A stretch of 64,000 bases of DNA from NCBI GenBank assembly GCA_965227335.1, contig CBDDFV010000009.1, positions 620,001 to 684,000 on the forward strand. The letters run 5' to 3'. Positions 1 to 8,861 of the stretch are shown piece after piece. The notes beneath the pieces are model-generated. The model did no database searches. It was not told the DNA's origin and saw only the letters and a program-made list of their open reading frames with translations. The translations under genes and the position numbers were made by a program. The DNA comes from CBDDFV01 sp965227335 (lineage in GTDB: Bacteria; Planctomycetota; Phycisphaerae; Phycisphaerales; SM1A02). Each line of letters opens with the position of its first letter. Within the stretch, counting starts at the first letter, position 1.

Positions 1-1620
1 CTGGTGGCCGACACCATGACGAATACGGGCGACATCATGCTCTCGTCGACGGTCTCGATCACCCAGTTGTCCACGTTCGAGGGAACGGACACCGTGCTTG
101 ACGGCGGCGGTCGCATCATCATGTCGAGCGCCAACAACAACCGGTTCTCCGGGGCCGGCGTCTTCACCAATGTCGACAACACGATCGAAGGCGCCGGCAA
201 CATCGGCGTGAACAGCCTGGGGATCGAGAACTTCGGGGAGATCATCGGCAACGTGTCGAACACGCTCATCCTCGACCCCGGCCCGGACGGCTTTCGGAAC
301 GGCAACCTCATCGTGGCGCGAGACGGCGGCACGGTCCGGTTCCAGTCCGGCCTCTACGACAACATCGACGGCGTCGTGCGGGCCGAAACGGGTTCAGTCG
401 TCCAGTTCAGCGGCATGGAGCTGTTCGGCGGCGTGCTGGAAACCGAGGACGACGGCGTCATGGAGCTCACCGGCACGCTGACCCTGGCCGGCGACGTCAA
501 CCCGCCGGTCATCGAGGGCCTGCTTGTGGTTCCGAACACCCGACTGCTCATCGTGTCCGGCGAACTCGACAACCGTGGCGAAGTGCGACTGAACTCCACC
601 GGGTCCATCACGACCCTCAACGGCGCGACGCCGATCCTGTCGCTGACCGGCGAGGGCGTCTTGACGATGTCCGACGCCCCGAACAACCGGATCAACGGCG
701 TCGACTCGATCGTCAACGTGAACAACACGGTCTCCGGCTCCGGCAACGTCGGGGTCAACACGGCGGGCCTCCTGAACGGCGAAGACGGCGTCTTCCGCAA
801 TTCGGCCCAACCCGGACTGACCTTTGATCCCGACGTCACGGGCTTCCTCAACGAAGGTCGACTCGAGGCGCTCGCCCCCGAAGGCGAGATCATCCTCGGC
901 GGCGGACCGTTCGAGAATCGCGGCGAGATTCTCATCGAAGCCGGTGCGTTCGTGAATCGCGCGACGTCCGAACCGTTCGTCCAGACGGACGGCGTCACGA
1001 CGGTCAACGGATCGCTCGAAACCAGCTCGGCCACGGGCGTCGTCAACCTCGAGGGAGGGATCCTCGAAGGCGTCGGCGCGGTCGAGCCGGACGTCCTCAA
1101 CACCGGCGGCGACGTCGCCCCCGGAGAGAGCGCCGGACTTCTGACCTTCCAGCGGGACTACCAGCAGACGCTCGGCGGACGCTTTGACGTCGAGATCGGC
1201 GGGTACACGCCGGGAACGGAGCATGATCAACTCGTGGTCGACGGGGCCGCGTCGCTCAGCGGCACGATCCGCGTCCAGTTCCTCGATCCCTTCGTGCCGA
1301 ACGTCGGTGACGAATTCGTCATCCTCACCGCCGGCGACGGCGTGAGCGGCGCCTTCCAGTGTTTCGATGAGATCACCGTCGGCGGCGGCTTCGTGGAAAT
1401 CGTCTATGAGGAGAACCTCGTCAAGGCCGTCATCGTGAGACGACTCACGCCCACCGTCGTCGGCGACCTCGACCTCGACGGCGATGTCGATCCCGCCGAC
1501 CTCGCGGGCCTGCTCTCCGCCTGGGGTCCGTGCACCGGCGAATGCTGCCCGGCCGATTTCGACAACTCCGGCGACGTCGGACCGGCCGACCTCGCCACGC
1601 TGCTCGCCAACTGGGGCTGA
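1..1620 (+). CDS. Secreted repeat protein with C-terminal GC-type dockerin-like tag (5' partial)
   Basis: The reading frame is open from the first base, so the N-terminus and any signal peptide lie outside the window. The visible part is a low-complexity, Gly/Asn/Val-rich beta-solenoid-like sequence. It contains two copies of a unit of roughly 175 residues, near residues 5-120 and 180-295, sharing the pattern MS-x-A-x-NNR, NV-x-NT and G-x-GN-x-GVN. A compact beta domain follows, then a C-terminal pair of EF-hand-like loops (DLDLDGDVDPADL and DFDNSGDVGPADL) separated by GPCTGECC and ending in WG. The same tag ends two other proteins here (at 3412 and 53428). The protein is probably a cell-surface or exported autotransporter-like protein; no enzymatic motif is visible. 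A strong terminator follows at 1665-1706. Confidence 0.8.
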   Translation: MVADTMTNTGDIMLSSTVSITQLSTFEGTDTVLDGGGRIIMSSANNNRFSGAGVFTNVDNTIEGAGNIGVNSLGIENFGEIIGNVSNTLILDPGPDGFRNGNLIVARDGGTVRFQSGLYDNIDGVVRAETGSVVQFSGMELFGGVLETEDDGVMELTGTLTLAGDVNPPVIEGLLVVPNTRLLIVSGELDNRGEVRLNSTGSITTLNGATPILSLTGEGVLTMSDAPNNRINGVDSIVNVNNTVSGSGNVGVNTAGLLNGEDGVFRNSAQPGLTFDPDVTGFLNEGRLEALAPEGEIILGGGPFENRGEILIEAGAFVNRATSEPFVQTDGVTTVNGSLETSSATGVVNLEGGILEGVGAVEPDVLNTGGDVAPGESAGLLTFQRDYQQTLGGRFDVEIGGYTPGTEHDQLVVDGAASLSGTIRVQFLDPFVPNVGDEFVILTAGDGVSGAFQCFDEITVGGGFVEIVYEENLVKAVIVRRLTPTVVGDLDLDGDVDPADLAGLLSAWGPCTGECCPADFDNSGDVGPADLATLLANWG

Positions 1621-1664
1621 CCCGCCCCGTCATCCTGATTCCGCTCGGCCCCCACGGGCCGTCA

Positions 1665-1706
1665 CTCGCGGCGCGCCGATCCAGACGGCGCGCCGCGAGC
1701 TTTTTC
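1665..1706 (+). terminator. Intrinsic terminator after the secreted repeat protein
   Basis: A perfect 14-bp GC-rich stem (CTCGCGGCGCGCCG and its complement) with a 7-nt loop is followed by CTTTTT. It lies 45 bases past the stop at 1620 and before the convergent aminotransferase stop at 1743. Confidence 0.9.
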
Positions 1707-1742
1707 TCAGCCCCGATCTATCCACCGCGCCCGCCCCGCCGA

Positions 1743-2642
1743 TCAGCCCACCACCCGCACCCCGCCCGCCTTCACGCACGCCTCGAACCGCGTCGCAATC
1801 TCCGCCGTCAACGGTCCCATCCGCCCGTCGCCGATCGTCCGCCCGTCCACCTCCAGCACCGGCGCGATCTCGCCCATCGTTCCCGTACAGAACATCTCGT
1901 CCGCCCGGTACGCTTCCGCCAGCGTGACGTCACGCACCTCGACCCGCGGATCATCGCCGCACAATTCCAGCACCGTCTGACGCGTGATCCCCTCCGGGCA
2001 CGCGGCGGTCGTCGGCGTGATCACCGCCCCGTCCGACACGAGAAACACATGCGTCGCATTCGTCTCCGCGATGAAACCCCGCGTGTCCAGCATCAAGGCG
2101 TCGTCCGCTCCCGCCGCGTTCGCCTCCAGCTTCGCCAGTATCGACGTCAGCTGATTGCAACTGTGGATCTTCTGGTCGAGCACGTCCGACGGCGGGCGGC
2201 GGTGCGCGGCGGTGATCAGCCGCACCCCCGTCTTGTCATACACGGGCGGCTTGTGCTCGGCCAGAATGAACAACGAACACCCCGCCGTATTGATCCGCGG
2301 ATCGAGTCCGCTCGTGTACTTCACCCCCCGCGACAGCGTCAGACGAATGTGCACGCCGTCACGCATGTCGTTCGCCTCGAGCGTCCGGCGAATCTGTTCG
2401 ATGATCTCGTCAGTCGAGGGCGAGCCGGCGTACCGCAGGGCCCGGGCCCCGGACATCAGCCGCGCGAGATGCTCATGCAGCTTGAAGATCCGACCGTCGT
2501 ACACCCGCAGCCCCTCCCAGACCGCGTCGCCGTTCTGCACCGATGAATCGAACGGACTCACGCCCGCCTCGTCGCGATGGACCAGCGCGCCGTTGATGTT
2601 GACGATGAGATCGCGGTTCGCGTCGTTGAACGTCTGAAGCAT
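1743..2642 (-). CDS. Class IV PLP-dependent aminotransferase (branched-chain / D-amino-acid type)
   Basis: The 299-residue length is normal for fold-type IV aminotransferases (BCAT, D-amino-acid aminotransferase, aminodeoxychorismate lyase). Family features are the early VNINGALVHRDEA strand, NGDAVWEGLRVYDG, the R-L-x-L-x-RG strand, the PLP lysine expected at K158 in DQKIHSCNQ, and the phosphate-binding segment AETNATHVFLV. It transfers an amino group between an amino acid and a 2-oxo acid; the substrate cannot be fixed from sequence. The start is 3 bases after the stop of the sulfotransferase-like gene (2646-3380), so the two are almost certainly co-translated. The pairing echoes a plant fusion protein (see findings). 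Confident on family, not on substrate. Confidence 0.88.
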   Translation of the reverse strand: MLQTFNDANRDLIVNINGALVHRDEAGVSPFDSSVQNGDAVWEGLRVYDGRIFKLHEHLARLMSGARALRYAGSPSTDEIIEQIRRTLEANDMRDGVHIRLTLSRGVKYTSGLDPRINTAGCSLFILAEHKPPVYDKTGVRLITAAHRRPPSDVLDQKIHSCNQLTSILAKLEANAAGADDALMLDTRGFIAETNATHVFLVSDGAVITPTTAACPEGITRQTVLELCGDDPRVEVRDVTLAEAYRADEMFCTGTMGEIAPVLEVDGRTIGDGRMGPLTAEIATRFEACVKAGGVRVVG

Positions 2643-2645
2643 GGC

Positions 2646-3380
2646 TCAGGTCATCCGGTGCTGATGAAGTTGATCGTACAGGGCGCGGCAGCGTTCGAGC
2701 ACGGCGTGCAGATGCTCCGGCGGCGCCTCGTCGCGTGGTCGATACGGTGCGAAACCGGTCGATCGCTCGACGTTCGCGTACCAGTGCTTCGCCCAGACGC
2801 CGTCCGTCTCCCGCGGCCCGGCCGGCCACGCGAGCATCGCCGCCGTGAAGGGGACGCCGATCCGTGCGCACAACGCCCGCAGGCGACCCGCCGGATCCTC
2901 CAGCACGTCGCGCGCGTCGAGCACGGGGGGCGGCTCGCCGAGACGATCGCACTCCCGCTCGAAGAGCCGCACCTGTTGCGGCAGGCCGGTGGCGTCCGCG
3001 TCGGGGTCGTCGATCACCTTCGCGAGCGAGACGAGCATCTCCCGCGGATCGCGAATGAGAAAGCAGTTCGTCAGACCGTCGATCCAGTCGAGGTCCACGT
3101 CCGGCGTCAGGTGATGCGCCATGTGCTTCTGGTAGAAGATCGGACGGCCGTCGGGGACGGGCCCGAGGCACCGTTCGACCACGCGTCGCCAGTCCGACTC
3201 GTGGCGGGCGATGATCTCGTCGGCCCCGGGGTGGTCGAGGCCGGTCGTTTTCAGGTAGTGCGCGTAAAGCGGCTCGTCCCAGACCGCGGTGTCGCCGCGG
3301 GCGTCCCAGGCGCGCATCATCGCCGTGGAGATGTTGCGGGGACCGGACCACATGGCGACACGATGAACGACGTCGGGCAT
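2646..3380 (-). CDS. Sulfotransferase-like P-loop protein
   Basis: 244 residues. The N-terminal segment VAMWSGPRNISTAMMRAW occupies the position of the PAPS 5'-phosphosulfate loop, and FLIRDPREMLVSLAKV matches the 3'-phosphate-binding region of sulfotransferases. The classical RSGTT form of the loop is replaced by SGPRNIST, which marks a divergent subfamily often annotated as sulfotransferase-like or HAD-adjacent. No signal peptide, so cytoplasmic. It is the upstream gene of a two-gene unit with the class IV aminotransferase. Whether it transfers sulfate or only keeps the fold is unknown. The upstream FG-GAP gene ends 31 bases before this start. Confidence 0.75.
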   Translation of the reverse strand: MPDVVHRVAMWSGPRNISTAMMRAWDARGDTAVWDEPLYAHYLKTTGLDHPGADEIIARHESDWRRVVERCLGPVPDGRPIFYQKHMAHHLTPDVDLDWIDGLTNCFLIRDPREMLVSLAKVIDDPDADATGLPQQVRLFERECDRLGEPPPVLDARDVLEDPAGRLRALCARIGVPFTAAMLAWPAGPRETDGVWAKHWYANVERSTGFAPYRPRDEAPPEHLHAVLERCRALYDQLHQHRMT

Positions 3381-3411
3381 GCCCGCACGGTCGGCGACGG
3401 ACGGCCGGTCG

Positions 3412-5166
3412 TCAACCGCCGCTCGACCAGAGACTCAGCAGGATCGCGAGATCAGCGGCCCCGACCGCCCCATCCTGGTCGAGATCGGCCGAACAGGCGG
3501 AACACGGGCCCCACGCGGCGAGGAGCGACGCGAGATCCGCGGCGTCGACGGCGCCGTCCAGCGTGACGTCGCCCCGCTGCAGCGTCACGATCTCCCCCGG
3601 GGCCACGTCGTACCAGGCGTCGATCGCACCGTCGGGCCACTCGACGGAGATGCGGTCGATCGCGGCGGCGGGGGGAAAGCCGAAGTGCGCGCGGAGGGGC
3701 GGCTGGCTCAGGTACGTCATCCGGGCGAGGACGGTCCGCATGCGAGTGGTCTCGCCGATGGTGAGCCGGATCACCGCCCCGACGCCGCCCGGCGCATTGC
3801 CCGGCGGCGGGGTGAGGTCGATCTGGATCCACTCGTCCGGACCGGGATCGAAGTCGTTCCGCCAGTGGTTGAGTTTCCCGAGATTGTCGATGATCAGGAG
3901 GTCGAGGTCCCCGTCGTGATCCGGATCGAGCAGGATCAGGCCCTTGCCTTCGCCGGTGTGGTGGAGTCCGGACGCGAGGCTGCGTTCGACGTAGACGCCG
4001 GGGCCGTCCGGATCGCCCGTGTGCAGCCACAGACGGGAAGGATCGTTGATGAAGGACGGATCGGGATTCCACGGGTCGCCGCTCGGACCGTTCGCAAACG
4101 TCAGGCCGTTGGTCATGACGAGGTCGAGCCACCCGTCGTGATTGAGATCGCCGAACTGCGCGCCCCACCCCCAGCCGCCGTCGCGGACGTCGGCGGCGTC
4201 CGTCACGTCGACATACTGATGGCGCCCGTCGTTGCGGTAGAGTCGGTTGCCGGTGACGCCCCAGTTGCCCTCGACCTCGCCGTCGTCGTCGAAGATCGAC
4301 GTGACAAACCAGTCGAGATCGCCGTCGTTGTCGTAGTCGCCGAGGGCCGAGCCCATGCCGTTCTCGTCGGTGCAGGTCCCGTTGCTTCCGCCGAGGTCGA
4401 AGAAGAAGCCGTCGCCGGAGTTGACGTAGTAGCGGCTCGTTTCGAAGTCCGCCGCCACCAGCAGCTCCGGCGCGCCGTCGCCGTCCATGTCGGCGAACGT
4501 CGGAGAAAACGGCCAGAACGAAAAGGGCGGGCCCGCGAGGACGTTCCGGGCCGCGGTCACGTCTGCGAAGACGCCCGTCCCGTCATTCAGGAACAGACGC
4601 GTCCCGTAGTCGGGAGCGAAGTCCCACGACGCCGTGTAGAGATCGAGGTCGCCGTCGCCGTCGATGTCGCCGAACGCGGCGCCGAAGCACCCCGCCTCGG
4701 TCGTCGCGCCGGGCAACGCCACGCCCGCCGCCTCCGCCATGTCGATGAAGCCGTCGCCCAGGTTGATCAGCAGCGCGTTGGGGGCGCAGATCGTGCCGGC
4801 GTAAATGTCCGGACGCCCGTCGCCGTTGACATCCCCGACCGCCGCCGCGCCCCCCTCGGAGGACCAGAGATCGACGCCCCAGACGGTGCTTCGATCAACG
4901 AAGCCGCCGGCGCCGTCATTGATGAACAGCGCGGCGTTCTGATCGGTTCCACCGTGGACGAACAGGTCGAGCCAGCCGTCGCCGTTGAAATCCGCCGCCG
5001 CGACTCCGCCGAGCATCTTCGCATTGCACGCAGCGGGGGTGCTCGATGCGTGTTCGAACGTCAGCCCGTCAAATCCCATCCCTTCGCTGAGGGGCGGGAC
5101 CGCGGGATCGGACGCAATGATCGACAGCGCCAGTGCGGGCGCGTGCAGGGGCAGGGCGAACGTCAT
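3412..5166 (-). CDS. FG-GAP/VCBS-repeat protein with ASPIC/UnbV domain and dockerin-like C-terminus
   Basis: 584 residues starting with a short hydrophobic signal-like segment. The body holds repeated FG-GAP/VCBS Ca-binding blades (for example DFNGDGWLDLFVHGG, DVNGDGRPDIYAG, DIDGDGDLDLYTA, DYDNDGDLDWFVT), giving a beta-propeller. An ASPIC/UnbV-type domain follows (GGVGAVIRLTIG ... VEWPDG), as in CRTAC1-like proteins. The end is a paired EF-hand tag (DVTLDGAVDAADL, GPCSACSADLDQDGAVGAADL). Likely an exported carbohydrate- or surface-associated protein; no catalytic residues are identifiable. TATGAT sits 6 nt before the ATG, with no Shine-Dalgarno sequence, suggesting a leaderless transcript. 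Confidence 0.88.
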   Translation of the reverse strand: MTFALPLHAPALALSIIASDPAVPPLSEGMGFDGLTFEHASSTPAACNAKMLGGVAAADFNGDGWLDLFVHGGTDQNAALFINDGAGGFVDRSTVWGVDLWSSEGGAAAVGDVNGDGRPDIYAGTICAPNALLINLGDGFIDMAEAAGVALPGATTEAGCFGAAFGDIDGDGDLDLYTASWDFAPDYGTRLFLNDGTGVFADVTAARNVLAGPPFSFWPFSPTFADMDGDGAPELLVAADFETSRYYVNSGDGFFFDLGGSNGTCTDENGMGSALGDYDNDGDLDWFVTSIFDDDGEVEGNWGVTGNRLYRNDGRHQYVDVTDAADVRDGGWGWGAQFGDLNHDGWLDLVMTNGLTFANGPSGDPWNPDPSFINDPSRLWLHTGDPDGPGVYVERSLASGLHHTGEGKGLILLDPDHDGDLDLLIIDNLGKLNHWRNDFDPGPDEWIQIDLTPPPGNAPGGVGAVIRLTIGETTRMRTVLARMTYLSQPPLRAHFGFPPAAAIDRISVEWPDGAIDAWYDVAPGEIVTLQRGDVTLDGAVDAADLASLLAAWGPCSACSADLDQDGAVGAADLAILLSLWSSGG

Positions 5167-5172
5167 GTTGCG

Positions 5173-5178
5173 ATCATA
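5173..5178 (-). promoter_or_regulatory. -10 element TATGAT of a probable leaderless promoter
   Basis: On the minus strand TATGAT is followed by only six bases (cgcaac) and then the ATG at 5166. No ribosome-binding site fits in that space. The -35 region is weak (CACGTT at 17-bp spacing). Confidence 0.5.
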
Positions 5179-5225
5179 TCAGTCGCGGCCGTGCGAACGT
5201 GAGACCATTCCGGACCAGTTTCCGC

Positions 5226-5825
5226 TCAGAGACCGGCGGTGCTCCGATAGCTGTGCGGCAGGACGCGGTTGATGAGCTGTCGGATCGTGTTGAGCTGTTC
5301 AGCCACCGCCTGCGGATCGGGATTCGGCGCGAGCAGCACCTGGGTCTCCGCGTCAATCGCGAGGCCATGCGTGTCCGCCGCGTACTCGAGGAGCGTCTCC
5401 GGCGCCACCGTCGGATCGACGGTGTTGAGGTCCGCCCCGTCGAAGAACCCGTGCTGCATCGCGTTGTCGATCGAGACGATCGCGGCGTCGAGCAGCCCGG
5501 CGAGCTGGGTCTGCGCCGTGGACGAGCCGGTCTGGTCGATGACGGCCGCCGCGGCGGAGGCGCCTTCCAGGGCTTCTTCAACGTCTTCGAGATCCTGGAG
5601 CAGGTCCTCCAGCCAGTTTCGGCTGACCACATTCGCCACGGTCGCATGGGCGACGGTGGACGAGAGTCCGGAAGAAGCGGCCGCCGTCGGGGTCTGAGGG
5701 CCGAAGCAGGCCGCGATGAGGAGCGCGACCACGGTTCCGAGGGCATGTCGCCATCGCAGAACCCGGGTTTGGCGTCGGTTGGGGCCGGGGTTGGTGCTAT
5801 AGTGGCGGAAAGAGAAAGCGGTCAT
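5226..5825 (-). CDS. Putative lipoprotein / secreted hypothetical protein
   Basis: 199 residues, no recognised family. A long basic N-terminal extension precedes a hydrophobic stretch ending in a lipobox-like LIAAC (around residues 30-42), suggesting a lipid-anchored exported protein. A start nearer the hydrophobic segment is possible, but the annotated ATG has a GAGGA site about 9 bases upstream. The mature part is mostly helical, with an acidic segment (LEDLLQDLEDVEEALEGA) followed by an Ala-rich four-helix-like region. The gene is divergent from the sigma factor at 5978. Confidence 0.6.
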   Translation of the reverse strand: MTAFSFRHYSTNPGPNRRQTRVLRWRHALGTVVALLIAACFGPQTPTAAASSGLSSTVAHATVANVVSRNWLEDLLQDLEDVEEALEGASAAAAVIDQTGSSTAQTQLAGLLDAAIVSIDNAMQHGFFDGADLNTVDPTVAPETLLEYAADTHGLAIDAETQVLLAPNPDPQAVAEQLNTIRQLINRVLPHSYRSTAGL

Positions 5826-5977
5826 GGCTGTGTTTCCTCAAAAACTGGGTCGGTGAAAGAAGGCGGGGAACATATTCGTCAGATGCGATGCTCCCTCATA
5901 TGAAGCGGACCGACCAGCGGGAACGTGAGCGATTTCCCGAGAATCCGGTCCGGTAGACCCTCCGACAGGCCCCTCCG

Positions 5978-6649
5978 ATGTCCATGTTCGATCGTTCCAA
6001 CGCCCCGCCGCCCCCGGATGACGGCCCCTCAAAAGGGGCTGAGCCGCCGTTGCGGCTGGCGGGCGACGGCGCGGCGATGTCGGAGGTCGAGGTCCTGCTC
6101 GACCGCATGCAGCGGGGCGATCGGGACGCCGCCGCGATCTTCGTCACCAACTACGGCTCCAAGATCCGCCGGCGTATTCGCGGCAAGCTCAGCCCGGCCA
6201 TGCGCCGGCTCTTCGACTCCCAGGAGATCATCTCCACCCTCGGCCGTCGGCTCGACGACTACGTCAATCGCGGCCAGCTCGACGCGGTGTCCGAAGCCCA
6301 GTTGTGGAAACTCGTGCTTCGCATGGCCAACAACGCCGTGATCGACAAGGCGCGTCTGTTCCGTCGGCTCGAACAGAACGAAGGCGCCGACAGCGACTTC
6401 GCCCGCGACCTGCTCAGTCAGCTCGAAGGAGCGGAGCGACGCGAACGCGACGGGGCCGTGATCGAGGTCGAGAAAGTCCTCGCCACCATGAGCGACAGCG
6501 TTGACCGCGAAATCCTCTCCAACTGGCTCAACGACACCCCCCTGAACGAAATCGCGGGGTTGCTCGACATGAATCCGGACGCCGTCCGCAAACGCTGGCA
6601 GAAGATTCGCGAACGACTCCGCGAACGACTTCAACCCCGGACCGACTGA
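5978..6649 (+). CDS. ECF-type RNA polymerase sigma factor
   Basis: 223 residues. After a Pro-rich N-terminal tail, a sigma-2-like region runs from about residue 38 (EVEVLLDRMQRGDRDAAAIF) to about 125, including the helix LWKLVLRMANNAVIDKAR. A sigma-4-like HTH lies near the end (VDREILSNWLNDTPLNEIAGLLDMNPDAVRKRWQ; about residues 170-210). The gene stops 5 bases before a Ser/Thr kinase gene, and no anti-sigma factor is present. Planctomycetes are known for ECF groups genetically coupled to Ser/Thr kinases (ECF-STK), so regulation by the neighbouring kinase is the natural inference. Target promoters are unknown. Confidence 0.88.
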   Translation: MSMFDRSNAPPPPDDGPSKGAEPPLRLAGDGAAMSEVEVLLDRMQRGDRDAAAIFVTNYGSKIRRRIRGKLSPAMRRLFDSQEIISTLGRRLDDYVNRGQLDAVSEAQLWKLVLRMANNAVIDKARLFRRLEQNEGADSDFARDLLSQLEGAERRERDGAVIEVEKVLATMSDSVDREILSNWLNDTPLNEIAGLLDMNPDAVRKRWQKIRERLRERLQPRTD

Positions 6650-6654
6650 GAATC

Positions 6655-8778
6655 ATGCCCGAAGATCGCGCGCTGCGGCTCGAGGTTGAACGTATCTACA
6701 TCGATCGTCGCGATGACCCGCCCTTTCGGGACATCGTCAGCACCGTCGTCGTCGCCGATGATGGTCAACTCGCCGAACTCGTCGAGATCGACGGACGCTA
6801 TCGCCTGCAGTCCCGACGCGAAGTCCCCCTCGCCCGCTACCTCAGCGACATTCCCGATCTCCACCAACGACCCGATCCCCTCGACGCCGCCATCGATATG
6901 GCGATCCGGTCCCTGACCAGCGTCGGACGATCCGAGGATGACGCGGTCAATCAGCTCATCGGACAGCATCCGGATCTCGCGGCGGAGATCCGGGACGCCG
7001 CCGCGCTCAACAACGCCATCTGGTCGACCCAGCGGCTCCGGCACGATTTCGGCCACACGCCGGAGCACCGGGCGCTGCCGTGTGATTTCGGTCCGCCGAT
7101 CGAGGGCCACGCCGCCCGCTATCAACTGATCGAACTGCTCGGGGCCGGGGCGTTCGGCGAGGTCTACCAGGCGATCGACCGCCAGCTCTCCGAAGAGGAC
7201 AAGCCGGCCATGGTCGCGATCAAGATCCTTGCCGATGTCGGGGATGACGACTGGGCCCGCGAGCGCCTCTCCGAGGAGGCCACCAAGGCCCGGCGGATCG
7301 ACCATGATCACGTCGTCCGCGTCATCGACCGAGGTCGCACGGACGATGGCGAGGACTTCATCGTCTACGAGTACATCGCCGGCGGCGACCTCGCGAAGTG
7401 GGTTCGGGAGCAGCCGCAGCGACCGTCGATCACGAAGTCAGCGGCCCTGATGCGCGAAATCGCCGAAGGCGTGCACGCCGCGCACATGGCCGGTCTGGTC
7501 CACTGCGACCTCAAGCCGAACAACATCATGCTGACGGAAGCGGGGGAGACGAAGGTCGCGGACTTCGGCGTCGCGGCTCGCGCGGATGAGGCGACCGATG
7601 CCGAAGACGGCTCCCGCCCGCGCGGCAACCTCGCCTTCATCTCGCCCGAACAGTACCGGCAGGAGCCCGGCGCCCTGACCCCGCCCTCGGATATCTACGC
7701 TCTCGGCGGCGTCCTCTTCTGGCTGCTCACCGGCGTCCTGCCCAACGGCGATTCGCCGGAGGCCATCGCCCGCGTTCACGACGCCGAAGACGGGCGACCG
7801 GCCCCGCCGTCCGCCCGGCTCATCAACCCGAAGGTCGACCCCGTGCTCGACCGCATCTGCCAGCGGGCGATGGCGATCCGGCCCGCCGATCGACACGCGT
7901 CCGCCTCCGCCCTCGCCGATGATCTCGGACGGTGGCTGAACCGGGAGCCGATCCCGTGGCAGCGTCCGTCGCTCGCCCAGCGCTTCGGACTCTGGGCCCG
8001 ACGCAAGCCCGCCCTCGCGGCGGTGTCGATGGTGCTGCTCGTCGGGGCCGGCGTGCTGATCGGCGTCGTCGACCGATACCGCCAGGAAGCCGTCGCCCGT
8101 CAGGCCGAGCAGGAATACCGCGAGCAGTTTCGCGCCGTCGTCGGCGAACTCCGAGCGTCGCTCGGCGCGATCGGTCAGGATCGCCTGGTCGAGGATCTCC
8201 TGCCGCGACTCTGGGGCGTCGAATGGCTCTTCGGACCAACCGTGCTCGGCGTCTCGACCGATCCGGCCGTGCTCTGGGAACAACGCATCGCCGCCGTGCG
8301 TCTCCTGCTGGCCGACGCCGCCCGCGACGACGCTCGTTCCGTGGACGCCCTCATGTGGGACACGGTGCTCTGCTTCTGGCTCATCCAGAACGGCGATCCC
8401 GTCGAGGCGAGCGAGCGTCTGGCCAGCCTGCGGGCGGCGTGGGACGACCATCTCGACCCCGCGGATGAGTTGCGTGAGGTTCACGCCGCGCTCGCCGCCG
8501 CGGCCGCCGTGTATTCGGAACTGCAGTCGACGCCGCCCGATCCTGAGGTCATCCGCGACGCGGTCGGGACGCTCGAGGACGCGAACCGCCGCTTCGCCGA
8601 CCGGCCCGCTCGGATCCGTTTGCGGATCCTGATTCTGGACGCCCTCGCGGACGCCTACGGACCCGCCGCGCTCGACGAGCGAGCCCTCGCCGCCGAGCGT
8701 CTCGTCGCCGCGCATGAACTCGCGGGCGATGAGAATCGCGTGCGGCCCGGCCAGCGAGTGGAGGACGGGGCGGAGTAA
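6655..8778 (+). CDS. Membrane-anchored Ser/Thr protein kinase (ECF-associated)
   Basis: 707 residues. An N-terminal region without a known domain (about 1-155) precedes a complete Hanks-type kinase domain. It shows the glycine loop GAGAFGEV (163-170), VAIK with the ATP-binding lysine K190, the catalytic loop HCDLKPNN (283-290, catalytic D285) and DFG (303-305), followed by an SPEQYRQ P+1 segment. One membrane helix (about 452-472) separates it from a C-terminal helical, probably periplasmic region of about 235 residues without a recognised sensor fold. It directly follows the sigma factor gene (5-base gap) and probably modulates that factor. HCD replaces the common HRD, which is a tolerated variant. 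Confidence 0.92.
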   Translation: MPEDRALRLEVERIYIDRRDDPPFRDIVSTVVVADDGQLAELVEIDGRYRLQSRREVPLARYLSDIPDLHQRPDPLDAAIDMAIRSLTSVGRSEDDAVNQLIGQHPDLAAEIRDAAALNNAIWSTQRLRHDFGHTPEHRALPCDFGPPIEGHAARYQLIELLGAGAFGEVYQAIDRQLSEEDKPAMVAIKILADVGDDDWARERLSEEATKARRIDHDHVVRVIDRGRTDDGEDFIVYEYIAGGDLAKWVREQPQRPSITKSAALMREIAEGVHAAHMAGLVHCDLKPNNIMLTEAGETKVADFGVAARADEATDAEDGSRPRGNLAFISPEQYRQEPGALTPPSDIYALGGVLFWLLTGVLPNGDSPEAIARVHDAEDGRPAPPSARLINPKVDPVLDRICQRAMAIRPADRHASASALADDLGRWLNREPIPWQRPSLAQRFGLWARRKPALAAVSMVLLVGAGVLIGVVDRYRQEAVARQAEQEYREQFRAVVGELRASLGAIGQDRLVEDLLPRLWGVEWLFGPTVLGVSTDPAVLWEQRIAAVRLLLADAARDDARSVDALMWDTVLCFWLIQNGDPVEASERLASLRAAWDDHLDPADELREVHAALAAAAAVYSELQSTPPDPEVIRDAVGTLEDANRRFADRPARIRLRILILDALADAYGPAALDERALAAERLVAAHELAGDENRVRPGQRVEDGAE

Positions 8779-8861
8779 GCCGGCGGACGAGCGTCCCATT
8801 TTGGCGCCAGTCTCAGTATGATCGGTCGGGTCCACCCGCGCAGAATGGACGGAGAGAACGA

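Noticed and set aside
3379..5202. A 607-codon plus-strand open frame
   Set aside because: It is antisense to the FG-GAP/UnbV gene, which has clear repeats and motifs; the frame is a GC-bias shadow with low-complexity Arg/Val/Asp content.
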